Below are positions 25,961 through 34,789 of a stretch of 41,425 bases of DNA, one piece after another. The DNA is from Planctomycetia bacterium (GTDB lineage Bacteria > Planctomycetota > Planctomycetia > Pirellulales > UBA1268): assembly GCA_009922585.1 (NCBI GenBank), contig RFVE01000004.1, positions 1 through 41,425 of the forward strand. The letters run 5' to 3'. The notes under the pieces are model-generated. The model made no database searches. It was not told the origin of the DNA and saw nothing but the letters and a program-made list of their open reading frames with translations. Position 1 is the first letter of the stretch. Each line of letters starts with the position of its first letter. Made by a program: the position numbers and the translations under genes.

Positions 25961-26182
25961 TCACCGTTCGCGGAAGGTGATTCTGCCTTTGGTCAGATCG
26001 TAGGGCGAGAGTTCAACCCGCACCTTGTCACCCGGGACGATCCGGATGAAGTTCTTTCGCATTTTGCCGGCCACGTGAGCGTTGACAATGTGTCCGCCCT
26101 GAATCTGGACCCGAAACCTAGTGTTGGCCAGCGCCTGGGTGACGACGCCCTCAACTTCGAGTGCTTGCTCTTTTTCCGCCAT
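25961..26182 (-). CDS. infA: translation initiation factor IF-1
   Basis: The 73-residue single S1/OB-fold protein matches IF-1 throughout: [42 protein letters not shown], and [21 protein letters not shown]. It binds the A site of the 30S subunit during initiation. AGGA lies a few bases before the ATG. It ends tail to tail with tex and follows prfB on the same strand, so two translation factors are neighbours. Confidence 0.96.
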   Translation of the reverse strand: MAEKEQALEVEGVVTQALANTRFRVQIQGGHIVNAHVAGKMRKNFIRIVPGDKVRVELSPYDLTKGRITFRER

Positions 26183-26261
26183 GGGGTTCCTGTGGAAAAC
26201 GGTTGTTGACAGGCTCGAACTCTATCCTGCCCGGGAAAAAACGTCCAGTCAGGCCGTTTGC

Positions 26262-27384
26262 TTACTCGTCAACCGCCGCCGGGGCGGCGTCAGAAGCCTT
26301 CCACCGTAGGTAGGCATCGAGAAAACCATCGAGGTTGCCGTCGAGCACACTCTGGAAATTTCCGACGTAATGACCGGTTCGCTGATCCTTCACCCGCTGG
26401 TCAGGATGCAGGAAATAGTTGCGAATCTGTGAACCAAAGCCAGTCTTGGGCTGCAATTTGTATTTCGCCAGCTGTTCGGCCTCGCGTTTTTCCTCTTCCA
26501 GCCGGGCCAGTCGCGACCGCAGCATTTTGATCGCCGTGGCCCGGTTTTTGTGCTGGCTGCGTTCGCTCTGGCACTGCACGACAATGCCAGAGGGAAAGTG
26601 GGTTAGCCGGATGGCACTGGAAGTCTTGTTGACATGCTGGCCACCGGCACCGCTCGCCCGGAAGACATCTTCCCGAATATCCTCGTCGCGGATTTCGATA
26701 TCGGTGTCGTCGTCACTGATCTCCGGCGAGACATCGACCGCCGCAAAGCTGGTCTGCCGCTTGCCTTCAGCATTGAAGGGACTGATTCGTACCAGCCGGT
26801 GGATGCCCATCTCGCCACGAAGATAGCCGTAGGCCCAGGGGCCGCGAATGGCGATGGTGGCGTTCTGAATGCCGGCCACGTCATCATCCTGCCGGTCGAG
26901 CAGTTCGACGTCGAGATCGCGTTTGTTGGCCCAGGCGGTGTACATCCGCAGCAGCATCTCGGCCCAGTCGTTAGCGTCAGTCCCACCATCCCTGGCATGG
27001 ATTGAAATGAGGGCATCGCAGGCGTCATGCGGCCCAGACAAAAGTGAGGTAAGCTCCAGTTGATCGACGAGCTTTTCCACTCGCTCGACTTCAGCAAGGA
27101 ACTCCTCTTCGAGCGACTCATCCTCGCGGACCAGCTCACCGAGGGCCTCAAGGTCGGCCGCCGCTGCGATCGTTTCATCGAGCGGTTTGAGCACGGCGTT
27201 GATCTGCTTCAGTTCAGCGACCGTCGCCTGCGCCTTGTCGGAATCGTTCCAGAAGTCGGCTTCGCCCATCCGCTCTTCCAGCCGGGCGGCAGCGGCCGTG
27301 CGACCGGCGTAGTCAAAGAGAGTCTCGCAGTTGAAGGAGCCGGGCGTGAATCTCGTCTGCTCGATGAAAAAGCGTTGTGTCCAT
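26262..27384 (-). CDS. prfB: peptide chain release factor 2, with programmed +1 frameshift
   Basis: The body has the RF2 stop-recognition SPF (VRISPFNAEG) and the catalytic GGQ (SGAGGQHVNKTSS). The ORF-track N-terminus is not RF2-like. The real start is ATG 27384 in another frame: MDTTLFHRADEIHARLLQLR, then DSL, then an in-frame TGA at 27315-27313 within CTTTGAC. A +1 slip there continues DYAGRTAAAARLEERMGEADFWND. The product is about 373 residues. This is the known RF2 autoregulation, in which low RF2 lets the ribosome shift at its own UGA. RF2 releases peptides at UGA and UAA. Confidence 0.92.
27312..27318 (-). promoter_or_regulatory. prfB programmed +1 frameshift site CTTTGAC
   Basis: On the minus strand CTT TGA C is in frame with MDTTLFH..., and the RF2 body continues in the +1 frame. 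The C after TGA is the weak-termination context known for prfB. Upstream bases are CTGCGAGACTCT, with no clear AGGGGG-like Shine-Dalgarno stimulator. Confidence 0.88.
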
Positions 27385-27462
27385 GCGTCGGATTCTACGG
27401 CCGGTCGCCCCGGAAGAAAAAGGGGCCCGGCGTGAGAAGCCCGAAACCGGCTCGGCCAACTC

Positions 27463-28620
27463 CTACGCCCGTTCGACTCGATTGCCGGGGATGCGGCGGA
27501 TGAGTCGGCGGATCTCCAGGGCCGAGAGCGTTGCCAGCAGTCGTGACGGCTCGAGGCCGGCAGCGTCACCGACAGCATCGATGTCGGCCGCCCGATGGCC
27601 GTCGGCGGTCTGATCGATCACCTCGAGCACCTGCCGTTCAAGTCCGTCCAGCTGCAGTTCGGCCGGGTGCCGTACCTCACGGCCGGCCACGTCGGTCACC
27701 GATTCAAACAGGGGCCCAAGTTCCTCAAGGATTTCATCGACGTTTGTCGCCAGGGTTGCCCCGTCACGAATGAGTTGGTGGCAGCCCGCCGACACCCGGC
27801 AGTCGATCGGACCAGGCACGGCAAAGACCTCGCGGCCCTGCTCACCCGCCAGCCGGGCAGTGATCAACGCCCCGGACCGGGCCGAGGCCTGCACGACCAC
27901 TGTGCCCAGCGAGAGTCCAGAGACAATGCGATTGCGGCGAGGAAAGGCCCCGGCATGCGGCTGGGCAAACGGCGAGCACTCGCTGATCACCGCACCGTGG
28001 TCGCTGACCTCGAGGGCCAGTTCACGGTGCTCCGGCGGGTAGATCTGCAGCAGGCCGCTGCCGAGCACCGCCAGGGTGCGGCCTCCGGCGGCAATCGCGC
28101 CGCGGTGGGCGGCGGCATCGATGCCCCGGGCCAGCCCGCTGATGACGGTGCAGCCGGATCGGGCAAGACCGCTGGCCAGTTGTTCAGCCACCTTCTTGCC
28201 ATAGGCCGTGGCATGCCGAGCCCCAACGATGGCGACCGCCAAGCTGTCGGTCGACTTAAGCTGGCCCCGTACAAACAAGATGTCGGGTGGGTCATCGATC
28301 TGGGACAGCAGGCGGGGGTAGCGGGCTGTGCCTTCGAGCATCACGTCGATGCGGTGCCGCTGGCAGTCGGCCAGCAGCCGCTCGGCCGCTGCGAAGCCGG
28401 CATCAGCCGCGATGGCAGCCGCGGCCTTGGCCGTTACGTTTTCGACCGCAGCGAGGGTTCGTTGATCGGCGGCGAAGATCGCTTCGGGCGAGCCGAACCG
28501 GGCCAGTAGTCGCCGTCGCATGACGCTTCCGAGACCCGGAACGGCAGCCAGCCGCAGGCGGCTGAGCAACTGCTGCTCAGTTGGCTCGCCGGCGGGGATG
28601 AATCGAGTGGTTGCCAACAT
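27463..28620 (-). CDS. dprA: DNA processing protein DprA (Smf)
   Basis: The 385-residue protein has the N-terminal helix-hairpin-helix-like region (LRLAAVPGLGSVMRRRLLARFG), the Rossmann core (AIVGARHATAYGKKVAEQLA, then SGLARGIDAAAHRGAI, GSGLLQIYPPEH, FPRRNRIVSGLSLGTVVV and ARLAGEQGREVFAVPG), and a C-terminal winged-helix-like domain. DprA loads RecA on incoming single-stranded DNA in natural transformation. The start has GAGGTG about six bases ahead. It lies 78 bases upstream of prfB and has its own promoter at 28653-28681. Confidence 0.93.
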   Translation of the reverse strand: MLATTRFIPAGEPTEQQLLSRLRLAAVPGLGSVMRRRLLARFGSPEAIFAADQRTLAAVENVTAKAAAAIAADAGFAAAERLLADCQRHRIDVMLEGTARYPRLLSQIDDPPDILFVRGQLKSTDSLAVAIVGARHATAYGKKVAEQLASGLARSGCTVISGLARGIDAAAHRGAIAAGGRTLAVLGSGLLQIYPPEHRELALEVSDHGAVISECSPFAQPHAGAFPRRNRIVSGLSLGTVVVQASARSGALITARLAGEQGREVFAVPGPIDCRVSAGCHQLIRDGATLATNVDEILEELGPLFESVTDVAGREVRHPAELQLDGLERQVLEVIDQTADGHRAADIDAVGDAAGLEPSRLLATLSALEIRRLIRRIPGNRVERA

Positions 28621-28637
28621 GCCAGCACCTCTTATGA

Positions 28638-28655
28638 AGTGAATAATTGTTCACT
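28638..28655. promoter_or_regulatory. inverted repeat, possible operator of dprA
   Basis: AGTGAA-TAATTG-TTCACT is a perfect six-base inverted repeat. It overlaps the -10 element and the likely transcription start of the dprA promoter, the position expected for a repressor. Its core GAATAATTGTTC differs by one base from the GAAC-N4-GTTC pattern of Gram-positive-type LexA boxes, but the regulator is unknown. Confidence 0.5.
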
Positions 28656-28681
28656 ATACACCTCGATGCGTCGGCTGCCAA
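28653..28681 (-). promoter_or_regulatory. sigma-70-type promoter of dprA
   Basis: On the minus strand TTGGCA (28681-28676) and TATAGT (28658-28653) are separated by exactly 17 bases, which is close to consensus. Transcription would begin about 20-25 bases before the dprA ATG at 28620, leaving just room for its ribosome site. Confidence 0.6.
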
Positions 28682-28726
28682 GCGATCGGCAGGAAGAATG
28701 TGACGTGGCACCGCAACTGCTGGTCT

Positions 28727-29119
28727 TCAGCTGCCGGCCTTCAGCTCGGCCAGATGCTGAGCGGTGTCGACCAGCCGCTCCCAGTTGGCCTCGACATATT
28801 CCGGCGGCCCGCCCATCTGGGCGACGGCGACGGCGACCTCTTCGGTCGGCACCATCTCGATCGCATCCCACGGACAGACCTTGAGGTCGTAGGGATTCGA
28901 CTTTTTGCCGGGAATGTGCACACAGACCTCGCAGCCAACGCACCGCTCGATGTCGATCTCACACCAGCTCTGCAGGTTGTGAAACTGGTCGTACTGCTGC
29001 ACCTTCACGATGCAATCGACCGGGCAGACTTCGAGGCACGACTCGCACCCGGTGCAGTTGTCGGCGTTGATAACAGCCAACTCTTTCGGCAGCTTTTTGC
29101 GGGGGCCCTGCTTTGCCAT
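28727..29119 (-). CDS. ferredoxin with two [4Fe-4S] clusters
   Basis: The 130-residue protein has CTGCESCLEVCP for one cluster and CVGCEVCVHIPG, continuing to KVCPWD, for the second. The spacing before the last cysteine of the second site is enlarged (NPYDLKVCP), as in bacterial 2[4Fe-4S] ferredoxins of the Alvin type. The C-terminal 40 residues (GGPPEYVEANWERLVDTAQ) form an extra helix. It would be a small cytoplasmic electron carrier. Neighbours dprA and lysA give no hint of the partner. Confidence 0.9.
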   Translation of the reverse strand: MAKQGPRKKLPKELAVINADNCTGCESCLEVCPVDCIVKVQQYDQFHNLQSWCEIDIERCVGCEVCVHIPGKKSNPYDLKVCPWDAIEMVPTEEVAVAVAQMGGPPEYVEANWERLVDTAQHLAELKAGS

Positions 29120-29218
29120 AGTTCTGATATCGGTGAGTTGGGGGGCCGGATTTGAATTTCCACCACTATAGCCGCGAAAAATCGGACGACCAAACCGATT
29201 CGTTGCTGGGCGGCCTGG

Positions 29219-30565
29219 TCAGGTGCCTTCCGGCAGCCCGGTCGTCGATTCCCCACGAAACAGCTCTTCGGCCGTCTGCCTGGCCCGCACCAGCTTGGCG
29301 TCGCCGCCGTCGAGCAGTACCTCGGCCGGCAGCGGCTTGGAGTTGTAGTTGCTGGCCATCACAAAGCCGTAGGCGCCGGCCACCTCCAGCAGCAGCAGGT
29401 CGCCGACGCGGGTCGGCGGCAGGTCGCGGGTGGCGACAAAGCCCCCTTCTTCCTGCGTGAAAATATCACCCGACTCGCACAGCGGGCCGCCGACTGCCAC
29501 CGGCTCAAGCCCCTCGGGCACACTGCTGGCTGCCGGGCAGAGGCTCATTGGATGATACGACCCGTAGAGCACCGGCCGGGCGAGTGTATGGAAGCCGGCA
29601 TCGACCAGCAGGTATTTCTTGCTGCCCTGCCGCTTGATCGCCCGCACCTCGGTGACGAGGGTGCCCGCCTCGGCGGTCAGGTAGCGGCCCGGTTCAATTT
29701 CGAGGCGAATCCGATGGCCGAAGGCATCTTCCAGCCGTTTGCGGGTGGCATCCCAAAGCTCGAAGTAGCCCGACAGATCGGCCCGGGTCTCCTCAGGTCG
29801 GTAGGGCACCGGCAGGCCACCACCGGCACTGATGGTGGTCAGCGATCGGCCGATCTCGCGGGCAGTTTTTTCCAGGGCCTCGGCCACGGAAGCCAGATGG
29901 GCCAGATCGGTGCCGCTGCCGATGTGCATGTGCAGGCCGGTGACCGCCAGCCCCGCCCATTCGGCGCGGCGAAGGGCATCAGGCACCTCTGCATGCCAGA
30001 TGCCGTGCTTCGAACCCTCGCCACCGGTGTTGGTCTTTTGGCTGTGGCCGTGGCCAAAGCCGGGGTTGATGCGGAGCGTTACGTCGGCACCCGGCACCCG
30101 CTCAGCCAACTGCTCGAGCATGTCGGCTGAGCCGCAGTTGACATGAACGCCGTGACGCACGACCGCTTCGAGGCTTTCGCGATCGAAGATGTCGGCTGTG
30201 TAGACAATCGGATGAGCCGGCGGCAGGCCGTCGGCACTTGCCGCTGGCGTGGTGGGATAGCCGGCGGCCAGTGCCCGGGCAATTTCACCGTGGCTGACGG
30301 CATCGACCAGCACCCCTTCGCGGCGAACCAGATCGAGCACCGCCAGATTTGAGCAGGCCTTCTGGGCGAACCGGACGGTGTCCCAGGCCGCCAGATCGGC
30401 ACACCGCTCGCGGATGACGGCGGCGTCGTAGACATACAGAGGTGTGCCGAAGCGTTCAGCCAATGCGCGGACATCGACACCGGCGAGCTGGCGGCGGATG
30501 CTGGGGGGCTGGCTCGCGGCTGCCGTGGCGGCCTCAGCACAATCGGCGGTATTGGGAGCGTTCAT
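29219..30565 (-). CDS. lysA: diaminopimelate decarboxylase
   Basis: The 448-residue fold-type III PLP decarboxylase closely follows the E. coli LysA pattern: RFAQKACSN with the PLP lysine, GFGHGHSQKTNTGGE, GLHMHIGSG, ISAGGGLPVPY, EIEPGRYL, and GPLCESGDIFTQEEGG with the active-site cysteine. It converts meso-diaminopimelate to lysine. The start is placed at ATG 30565 (MNAPNTADC), so the ORF-track extension to 30739 over the divergent M50 gene is not used. The residues between start and core are Ala-rich. Confidence 0.93.
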   Translation of the reverse strand: MNAPNTADCAEAATAAASQPPSIRRQLAGVDVRALAERFGTPLYVYDAAVIRERCADLAAWDTVRFAQKACSNLAVLDLVRREGVLVDAVSHGEIARALAAGYPTTPAASADGLPPAHPIVYTADIFDRESLEAVVRHGVHVNCGSADMLEQLAERVPGADVTLRINPGFGHGHSQKTNTGGEGSKHGIWHAEVPDALRRAEWAGLAVTGLHMHIGSGTDLAHLASVAEALEKTAREIGRSLTTISAGGGLPVPYRPEETRADLSGYFELWDATRKRLEDAFGHRIRLEIEPGRYLTAEAGTLVTEVRAIKRQGSKKYLLVDAGFHTLARPVLYGSYHPMSLCPAASSVPEGLEPVAVGGPLCESGDIFTQEEGGFVATRDLPPTRVGDLLLLEVAGAYGFVMASNYNSKPLPAEVLLDGGDAKLVRARQTAEELFRGESTTGLPEGT

Positions 30566-30670
30566 GGGCGGACGTGAGGGGGTGCCTGGCAAAAAGATGG
30601 GTCGAGGAAAAAATCTCTTTTGAAGTCTACCAGCCTGCTGGAGCAATGACCGGCTATCCTGACGAGCGAC

Positions 30671-31645
30671 ATGCCTTCTTCCCCCAATATTCCTCCCGCT
30701 GATCCAGACGCTGAGATGGTCCCCTGCGGGCCTGACCAAGTGGGCTCAGCTCACCTGCCGCCCGGCTGGCAACCGCCGCGGCATCGGCCAAATCAGCCAC
30801 CTGCCGGGCGACTGCGGCTGCAGATCTATCTTTATCTCGGCACCTGCCTGACCACCTTTGCCGCCGGCACGGTTGGCTGGCAGCCGCTGATCCTTGGGCT
30901 GGACGACACCTTCTGGGCCGACGTCGACCAGTACTGGCCGCGTGGTGTGAGCTACATGCTGGCAGTGATGGCGATTTTGACGGCCCACGAGGCGGGGCAT
31001 TTTCTGGCGGCCCGGCAGCATCGGATTCCAGCGACGCTGCCCTTCTTCCTGCCGGTGCCGGTGATGCTGACCGGCACCCTGGGGGCGGTGATTGGTATGG
31101 AAGGCTCGCGGGCCGACCGCCGGCAGTTGTTCGACATCGCCCTGGCCGGCCCGCTGGCTGGCCTCGCGGTGGCGGTGCCGGTGCTGGCGGTCGGTATGGC
31201 CACGGGCACACCGGGTGAGAGCAATCCGTTCGCCCTGCCGCTGCTGGGGCAGTGGCTGCTGGCCGCAATCAGACCCGACCTGTCCGCAGGCCAGACAATT
31301 GCCCCCAACGCACTACTGATGGCTGGCTGGGTGGGGCTGCTGGTGACGGGGCTCAACATGATTCCGATCAGCCAGCTCGACGGCGGGCATGTCTGCCACG
31401 CCCTTTTTGGCCGGCGGTCGTACCTGGTCACCCGGGCGGTCCTGTTGGGGGCGATTGGCGGCATTATCGTCTTCGGCGGCTATCACTGGGTGGCGATGGT
31501 GGTGATCATCACCTTCATGGGGGCGGACCATCCGCCGATCCGTGACGAGGGCCGACCGCTCGACCGCTGGCGGCAGGCCCTCGGGCTGGCCTCCTGCCTC
31601 ATTCCGATCGTGACGTTCATGCCGGAGCCGCTCCGGCTGCCCTGA
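30671..31645 (+). CDS. M50 family intramembrane zinc metalloprotease
   Basis: The 324-residue membrane protein has HEAGH at 106-110 and the second metal-binding motif LDGGH at about 236, both inside hydrophobic helices. Between them is the DRRQLFDIALAGPLAGL block seen in plant EGY-like and bacterial site-2-protease relatives. About eight membrane segments are visible. The N-terminal 45 residues are Pro-rich and soluble. There is no PDZ domain, unlike RseP. It cleaves membrane-bound substrates, possibly anti-sigma factors. It is divergent from lysA across 105 bases. Confidence 0.88.
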   Translation: MPSSPNIPPADPDAEMVPCGPDQVGSAHLPPGWQPPRHRPNQPPAGRLRLQIYLYLGTCLTTFAAGTVGWQPLILGLDDTFWADVDQYWPRGVSYMLAVMAILTAHEAGHFLAARQHRIPATLPFFLPVPVMLTGTLGAVIGMEGSRADRRQLFDIALAGPLAGLAVAVPVLAVGMATGTPGESNPFALPLLGQWLLAAIRPDLSAGQTIAPNALLMAGWVGLLVTGLNMIPISQLDGGHVCHALFGRRSYLVTRAVLLGAIGGIIVFGGYHWVAMVVIITFMGADHPPIRDEGRPLDRWRQALGLASCLIPIVTFMPEPLRLP

Positions 31646-31736
31646 CGCGTGGTGTTCGTTGACGCCTCCCCATCACGCCCGCACAATAGACCTGAATGGC
31701 TCCACTCCAACAGTGGATCGCTGGCCGCACAGTCCG

Positions 31737-31744
31737 AGGAGGTG
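31737..31744 (+). promoter_or_regulatory. Shine-Dalgarno AGGAGGTG fixing the glyA GTG start
   Basis: AGGAGGTG ends four bases before GTG 31749. This shows that the N-terminal fragment ([17 protein letters not shown]), which is not in the ORF-track frame, is the true glyA beginning. Confidence 0.75.
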
Positions 31745-31748
31745 ACGC

Positions 31749-32909
31749 GTGAATTTTGTCGAACTGGAAGATCCCGAGATCTGGTCGGCCATAGCCGACG
31801 AGCCAGCCCAGCGGTGATGCAGGTAGTGGGCAGCGTCCTGACCAACAAGTATGCCGAGGGCTACCCAGGCCGCCGGTACTACGGTGGCTGCGAGTTCGTC
31901 GACAAAGTTGAGGACCTGGCCCGCGACCGAGCGAAGCAACTCTTCGGGGCCGAGCACGCTAATGTGCAGCCTCACTCAGGCAGTCAGGCCAACTCGGCAG
32001 TCTACCTGGCGGCGATCCAGCCTGGCGACACGGTGCTGGCCTTCGACCTGGCCCATGGTGGGCACCTCACCCACGGCATGCGGCTGAACAGCTCTGGCAT
32101 CCTCTACCGCTTCGTTCACTATGGTGTCCGTCAGGACGATCATCTGCTCGACTTCGACCAGATCGCCAGTCTGGCCCGCGAGCACAAGCCAAAGCTGATC
32201 GTGGCCGGCGCCAGTGCCTACCCGCGGGAGATTCCCCACGATCGCTTTGCCGAGATCGCCCGTGAGGTTGGGGCGAAACTCCTCGTTGACATGGCCCACT
32301 ATGCCGGACTCGTGGCGGCCGGTATCCACAACAGCCCCGTGCCCGTAGCCGACTTTGTCACCAGCACGACCCATAAGACCCTGCGGGGGCCGCGGGGTGG
32401 CATTGCCATGTGCCGGGCTGAGCATGCCAAGGACCTCGACCGGTCTGTCTTTCCTGGTACTCAGGGCGGGCCATTGATGCACGTCGTTGCCGGGAAGGCT
32501 GTCGCCTTTGCCGAGGCTCTCCGTCCTGACTTCAAGGCCTATGCCCAGCAGGTCGTCGATAACGCCCGCGTGCTCGCTGAGGCGGTTGCTGCTGGTGGCG
32601 TGAAGCTGGTCAGTGGCGGTACCGATAACCATTTGATGTTGGTTGACGTCACGCCACTGGGCCTCGGCGGTAAGCTGGCGGAGGAGGCCCTCGACCGCTG
32701 CGGCATCACCTGCAACAAGAACATGATTCCCTACGATGAGCGGAAGCCGGTCGATCCCTCCGGCATCCGGCTGGGCACCCCGGCGCTGACCACCCGCGGC
32801 ATGGGAGCCGACGAGATGCGGCGGGTGGCGCCGTGAGGTGGCAGAATTGGCCGAGCAATTCCCAGTGCCGGCGGCCCGGCTGAGTGAGCGGCAGGAAGTG
32901 GTGGCCTGA
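31749..32909 (+). pseudogene. glyA: serine hydroxymethyltransferase, frame-broken twice
   Basis: The true start GTG 31749 encodes [17 protein letters not shown] and meets TGA. At about 31800-31806 homology resumes in a second frame, [20 protein letters not shown], and continues through [11 protein letters not shown] with the PLP lysine to [14 protein letters not shown] second break at about 32828-32834 leads to a third frame, [17 protein letters not shown], ending at TGA 32909. About 17 residues are lost at the first break, including the conserved ELIASENY, and about 20 at the second. The final TGA overlaps the next ATG, which supports the third frame. SHMT makes glycine and methylene-tetrahydrofolate from serine. 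Confidence 0.88.
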
Positions 32910-33755
32910 TGCCTCCACCGGCCGCCCGGAAACTGCGGCTGGGGCTGGTGCAGTCAGCCTGTACGGCTGACCGTGAGGCCAACATTGAACAGGCCCTTGC
33001 CGGAATTGCCGCTGCCAAAGCGCAAGAAGCAGACGTCGTTTGTCTGCAGGAACTCTTCGCTGGCGAGTATCCCTGCCAAGCCGAAGAGCATGACCGCTTC
33101 GCTGAGGCAGAAAGCGTGCCAGGCCCGCTGACTGATCGGCTGGCTGCCGCCGCCTGCGAACATCAGGTGGTGCTTGTCGGCAGCGTCTTTGAGCGGCGGA
33201 GCCACGGCCTGTTTCACAACACGGCGGTTGTCTTTGACACCGACGGGTCGCTGGCGGGGACCTATCGCAAGATGCACATTCCCGATGACCCGCACTATTA
33301 CGAGAAGTTTTATTTTACGCCGGGTGACACGGGCTTTATCAGTGTGCCAACCAGCCGGCTGCAGGTCGGCCCGCTGGTCTGTTGGGACCAGTGGTATCCC
33401 GAGGCCGCGCGGCTGACGTCGCTGGCCGGAGCCGAGGTGCTCTTCTATCCCACCGCAATCGGCTGGCTCGACGGCGAAGAGCAACTGCACGCCGAACAGT
33501 ACGAGTCGTGGGACACGATGCTGAAGAGCCATGCCATTGCCCGGCCGCGAAGGGCCGCTGCGATTCTGGGGGGCGAGCGTGGTCTATGCGCCCAACGGTC
33601 AGCGGCTGGCGATTGCCAGTCACGACACCCCGGCAGTGCTGGTAGTTGACTGTGAACTCAGCCAGATCGAATGGTCGCGGACCCGCTGGCCCTTCTTTCG
33701 GGATCGCCGCATCGATGCCTATGCTGGTCTGCTCGCCCGCTGGGGAGAGGCCTGA
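32909..33755 (+). pseudogene. aguB: N-carbamoylputrescine amidase (nitrilase family), frame-broken
   Basis: The nitrilase catalytic triad is present: Glu48 in CLQELFAGEYPC, Lys121 in GTYRKMHIPDDP and Cys158 in LVCWDQWYPEAAR. The frame reads well to TMLKSHAIA; then at about 33540-33545 homology moves to another frame, GREGPLRFWGASVVYAPNG, ending WPFFRDRRIDAYAGLLARWG at TGA 33755. Only about 11 residues (the NGxxVAAVNR strand) appear lost, roughly 32 bases. It hydrolyses N-carbamoylputrescine to putrescine, and the next gene makes its substrate. Start and stop overlap both neighbours as TGATG. Confidence 0.87.
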
Positions 33756-34789
33756 TGCCCGCCGCCACGCCAGCCTCGCCGCCAGCTGCCGGCTATCGCC
33801 TGCCGGCTGAGTGGGAGCCGCATGCAGCCACCTGGCTGGCCTGGCCGCATCGGCGACAGACCTTTCTGGGAGACTTTGCCAACATCCCGCCCGCCTTTGT
33901 GCGGCTGGTGCGGTTACTGGCTGGCTACGAGCCGGTGCGGGTGATCGGGACCGGGCCGGTGTTGGATGACGCCACCGCGCATCTGCAGGGCATTGCCAAT
34001 GTTGAACTGATCGATATTCCGACGAGTGACTCGTGGCTGCGGGATACCGGCCCCGTGTTCCTCAAGCCGCTCACGCCCGGGCCGCCCCGCGCCGTTGTCT
34101 TCGAATTCAATGCCTGGGGGGGCAAGTATCCGCCCTGGGATGCCGACGCTGCCGTGGCGGGCCAGATGGCGAGCCGTCTGGGGTTCGATGCCGTGCAGCC
34201 GGGGATCGTGCTAGAGGGCGGTGCGATTGAGACCGACGGTGAGGGCACGTTGCTGGTCAATCACCGCTGCATCGACAACCCGCAGCGGAACCCAGGCCGC
34301 AGCCGGGCGGAACTGACCGACGTGCTCCAGCAGTCACTCGGCATCGAGAAGGTGCTCTGGGTGGGGGGCGAACTGGCCGGCGATGATACCGACGGCCACA
34401 TCGACCAGCTGGCCCGGTTTGTTGCCCCAGGGCGGGTTGTGGCTGCCCGCCAGCCCGATCGAAATGATCCCAATCACGAGCCGCTTGAGAACAACCTGAT
34501 TCTGCTTGAGACGCTGGTTGATGCCCGCGGCCGCAGGCTGGAGGTGATTCCACTCGACCTGCCACCCCGCGTCGGCTTTGCCGGTGTCCAGCTACCGGCG
34601 AGCTATCTCAACTTCTATCTGCTCAACGGGGCGGTGATCATGCCAACGTTTGACCATGCCGCCGACGCTGCGGCGATCAAGACCCTGGCCGGCCTGTTTC
34701 CTAGCCGGACGGTCGAGCCATTTTCAGCCCTCGAGCTCATCCGCGGCCGTGGGGCAGTGCATTGCGTGACGCGGGACCAGCCGGTGTAA
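33755..34789 (+). CDS. aguA: agmatine deiminase
   Basis: The 344-residue protein of the peptidyl-arginine deiminase fold is complete: PAEWEPHAATWLAWPHRR, SDSWLRDTGPVF, FNAWGGKYPPWD, VLEGGAIETDG, GDDTDGHIDQLARF, LPASYLNFYLLNG, and the catalytic cysteine at about residue 337 in GAVHCVTRDQP. It converts agmatine to N-carbamoylputrescine and ammonia. The ATG overlaps the stop of the amidase gene, so both putrescine steps are translationally coupled. The ORF-track start at 33671 lies inside the previous gene and is not used. Confidence 0.94.
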   Translation: MPAATPASPPAAGYRLPAEWEPHAATWLAWPHRRQTFLGDFANIPPAFVRLVRLLAGYEPVRVIGTGPVLDDATAHLQGIANVELIDIPTSDSWLRDTGPVFLKPLTPGPPRAVVFEFNAWGGKYPPWDADAAVAGQMASRLGFDAVQPGIVLEGGAIETDGEGTLLVNHRCIDNPQRNPGRSRAELTDVLQQSLGIEKVLWVGGELAGDDTDGHIDQLARFVAPGRVVAARQPDRNDPNHEPLENNLILLETLVDARGRRLEVIPLDLPPRVGFAGVQLPASYLNFYLLNGAVIMPTFDHAADAAAIKTLAGLFPSRTVEPFSALELIRGRGAVHCVTRDQPV

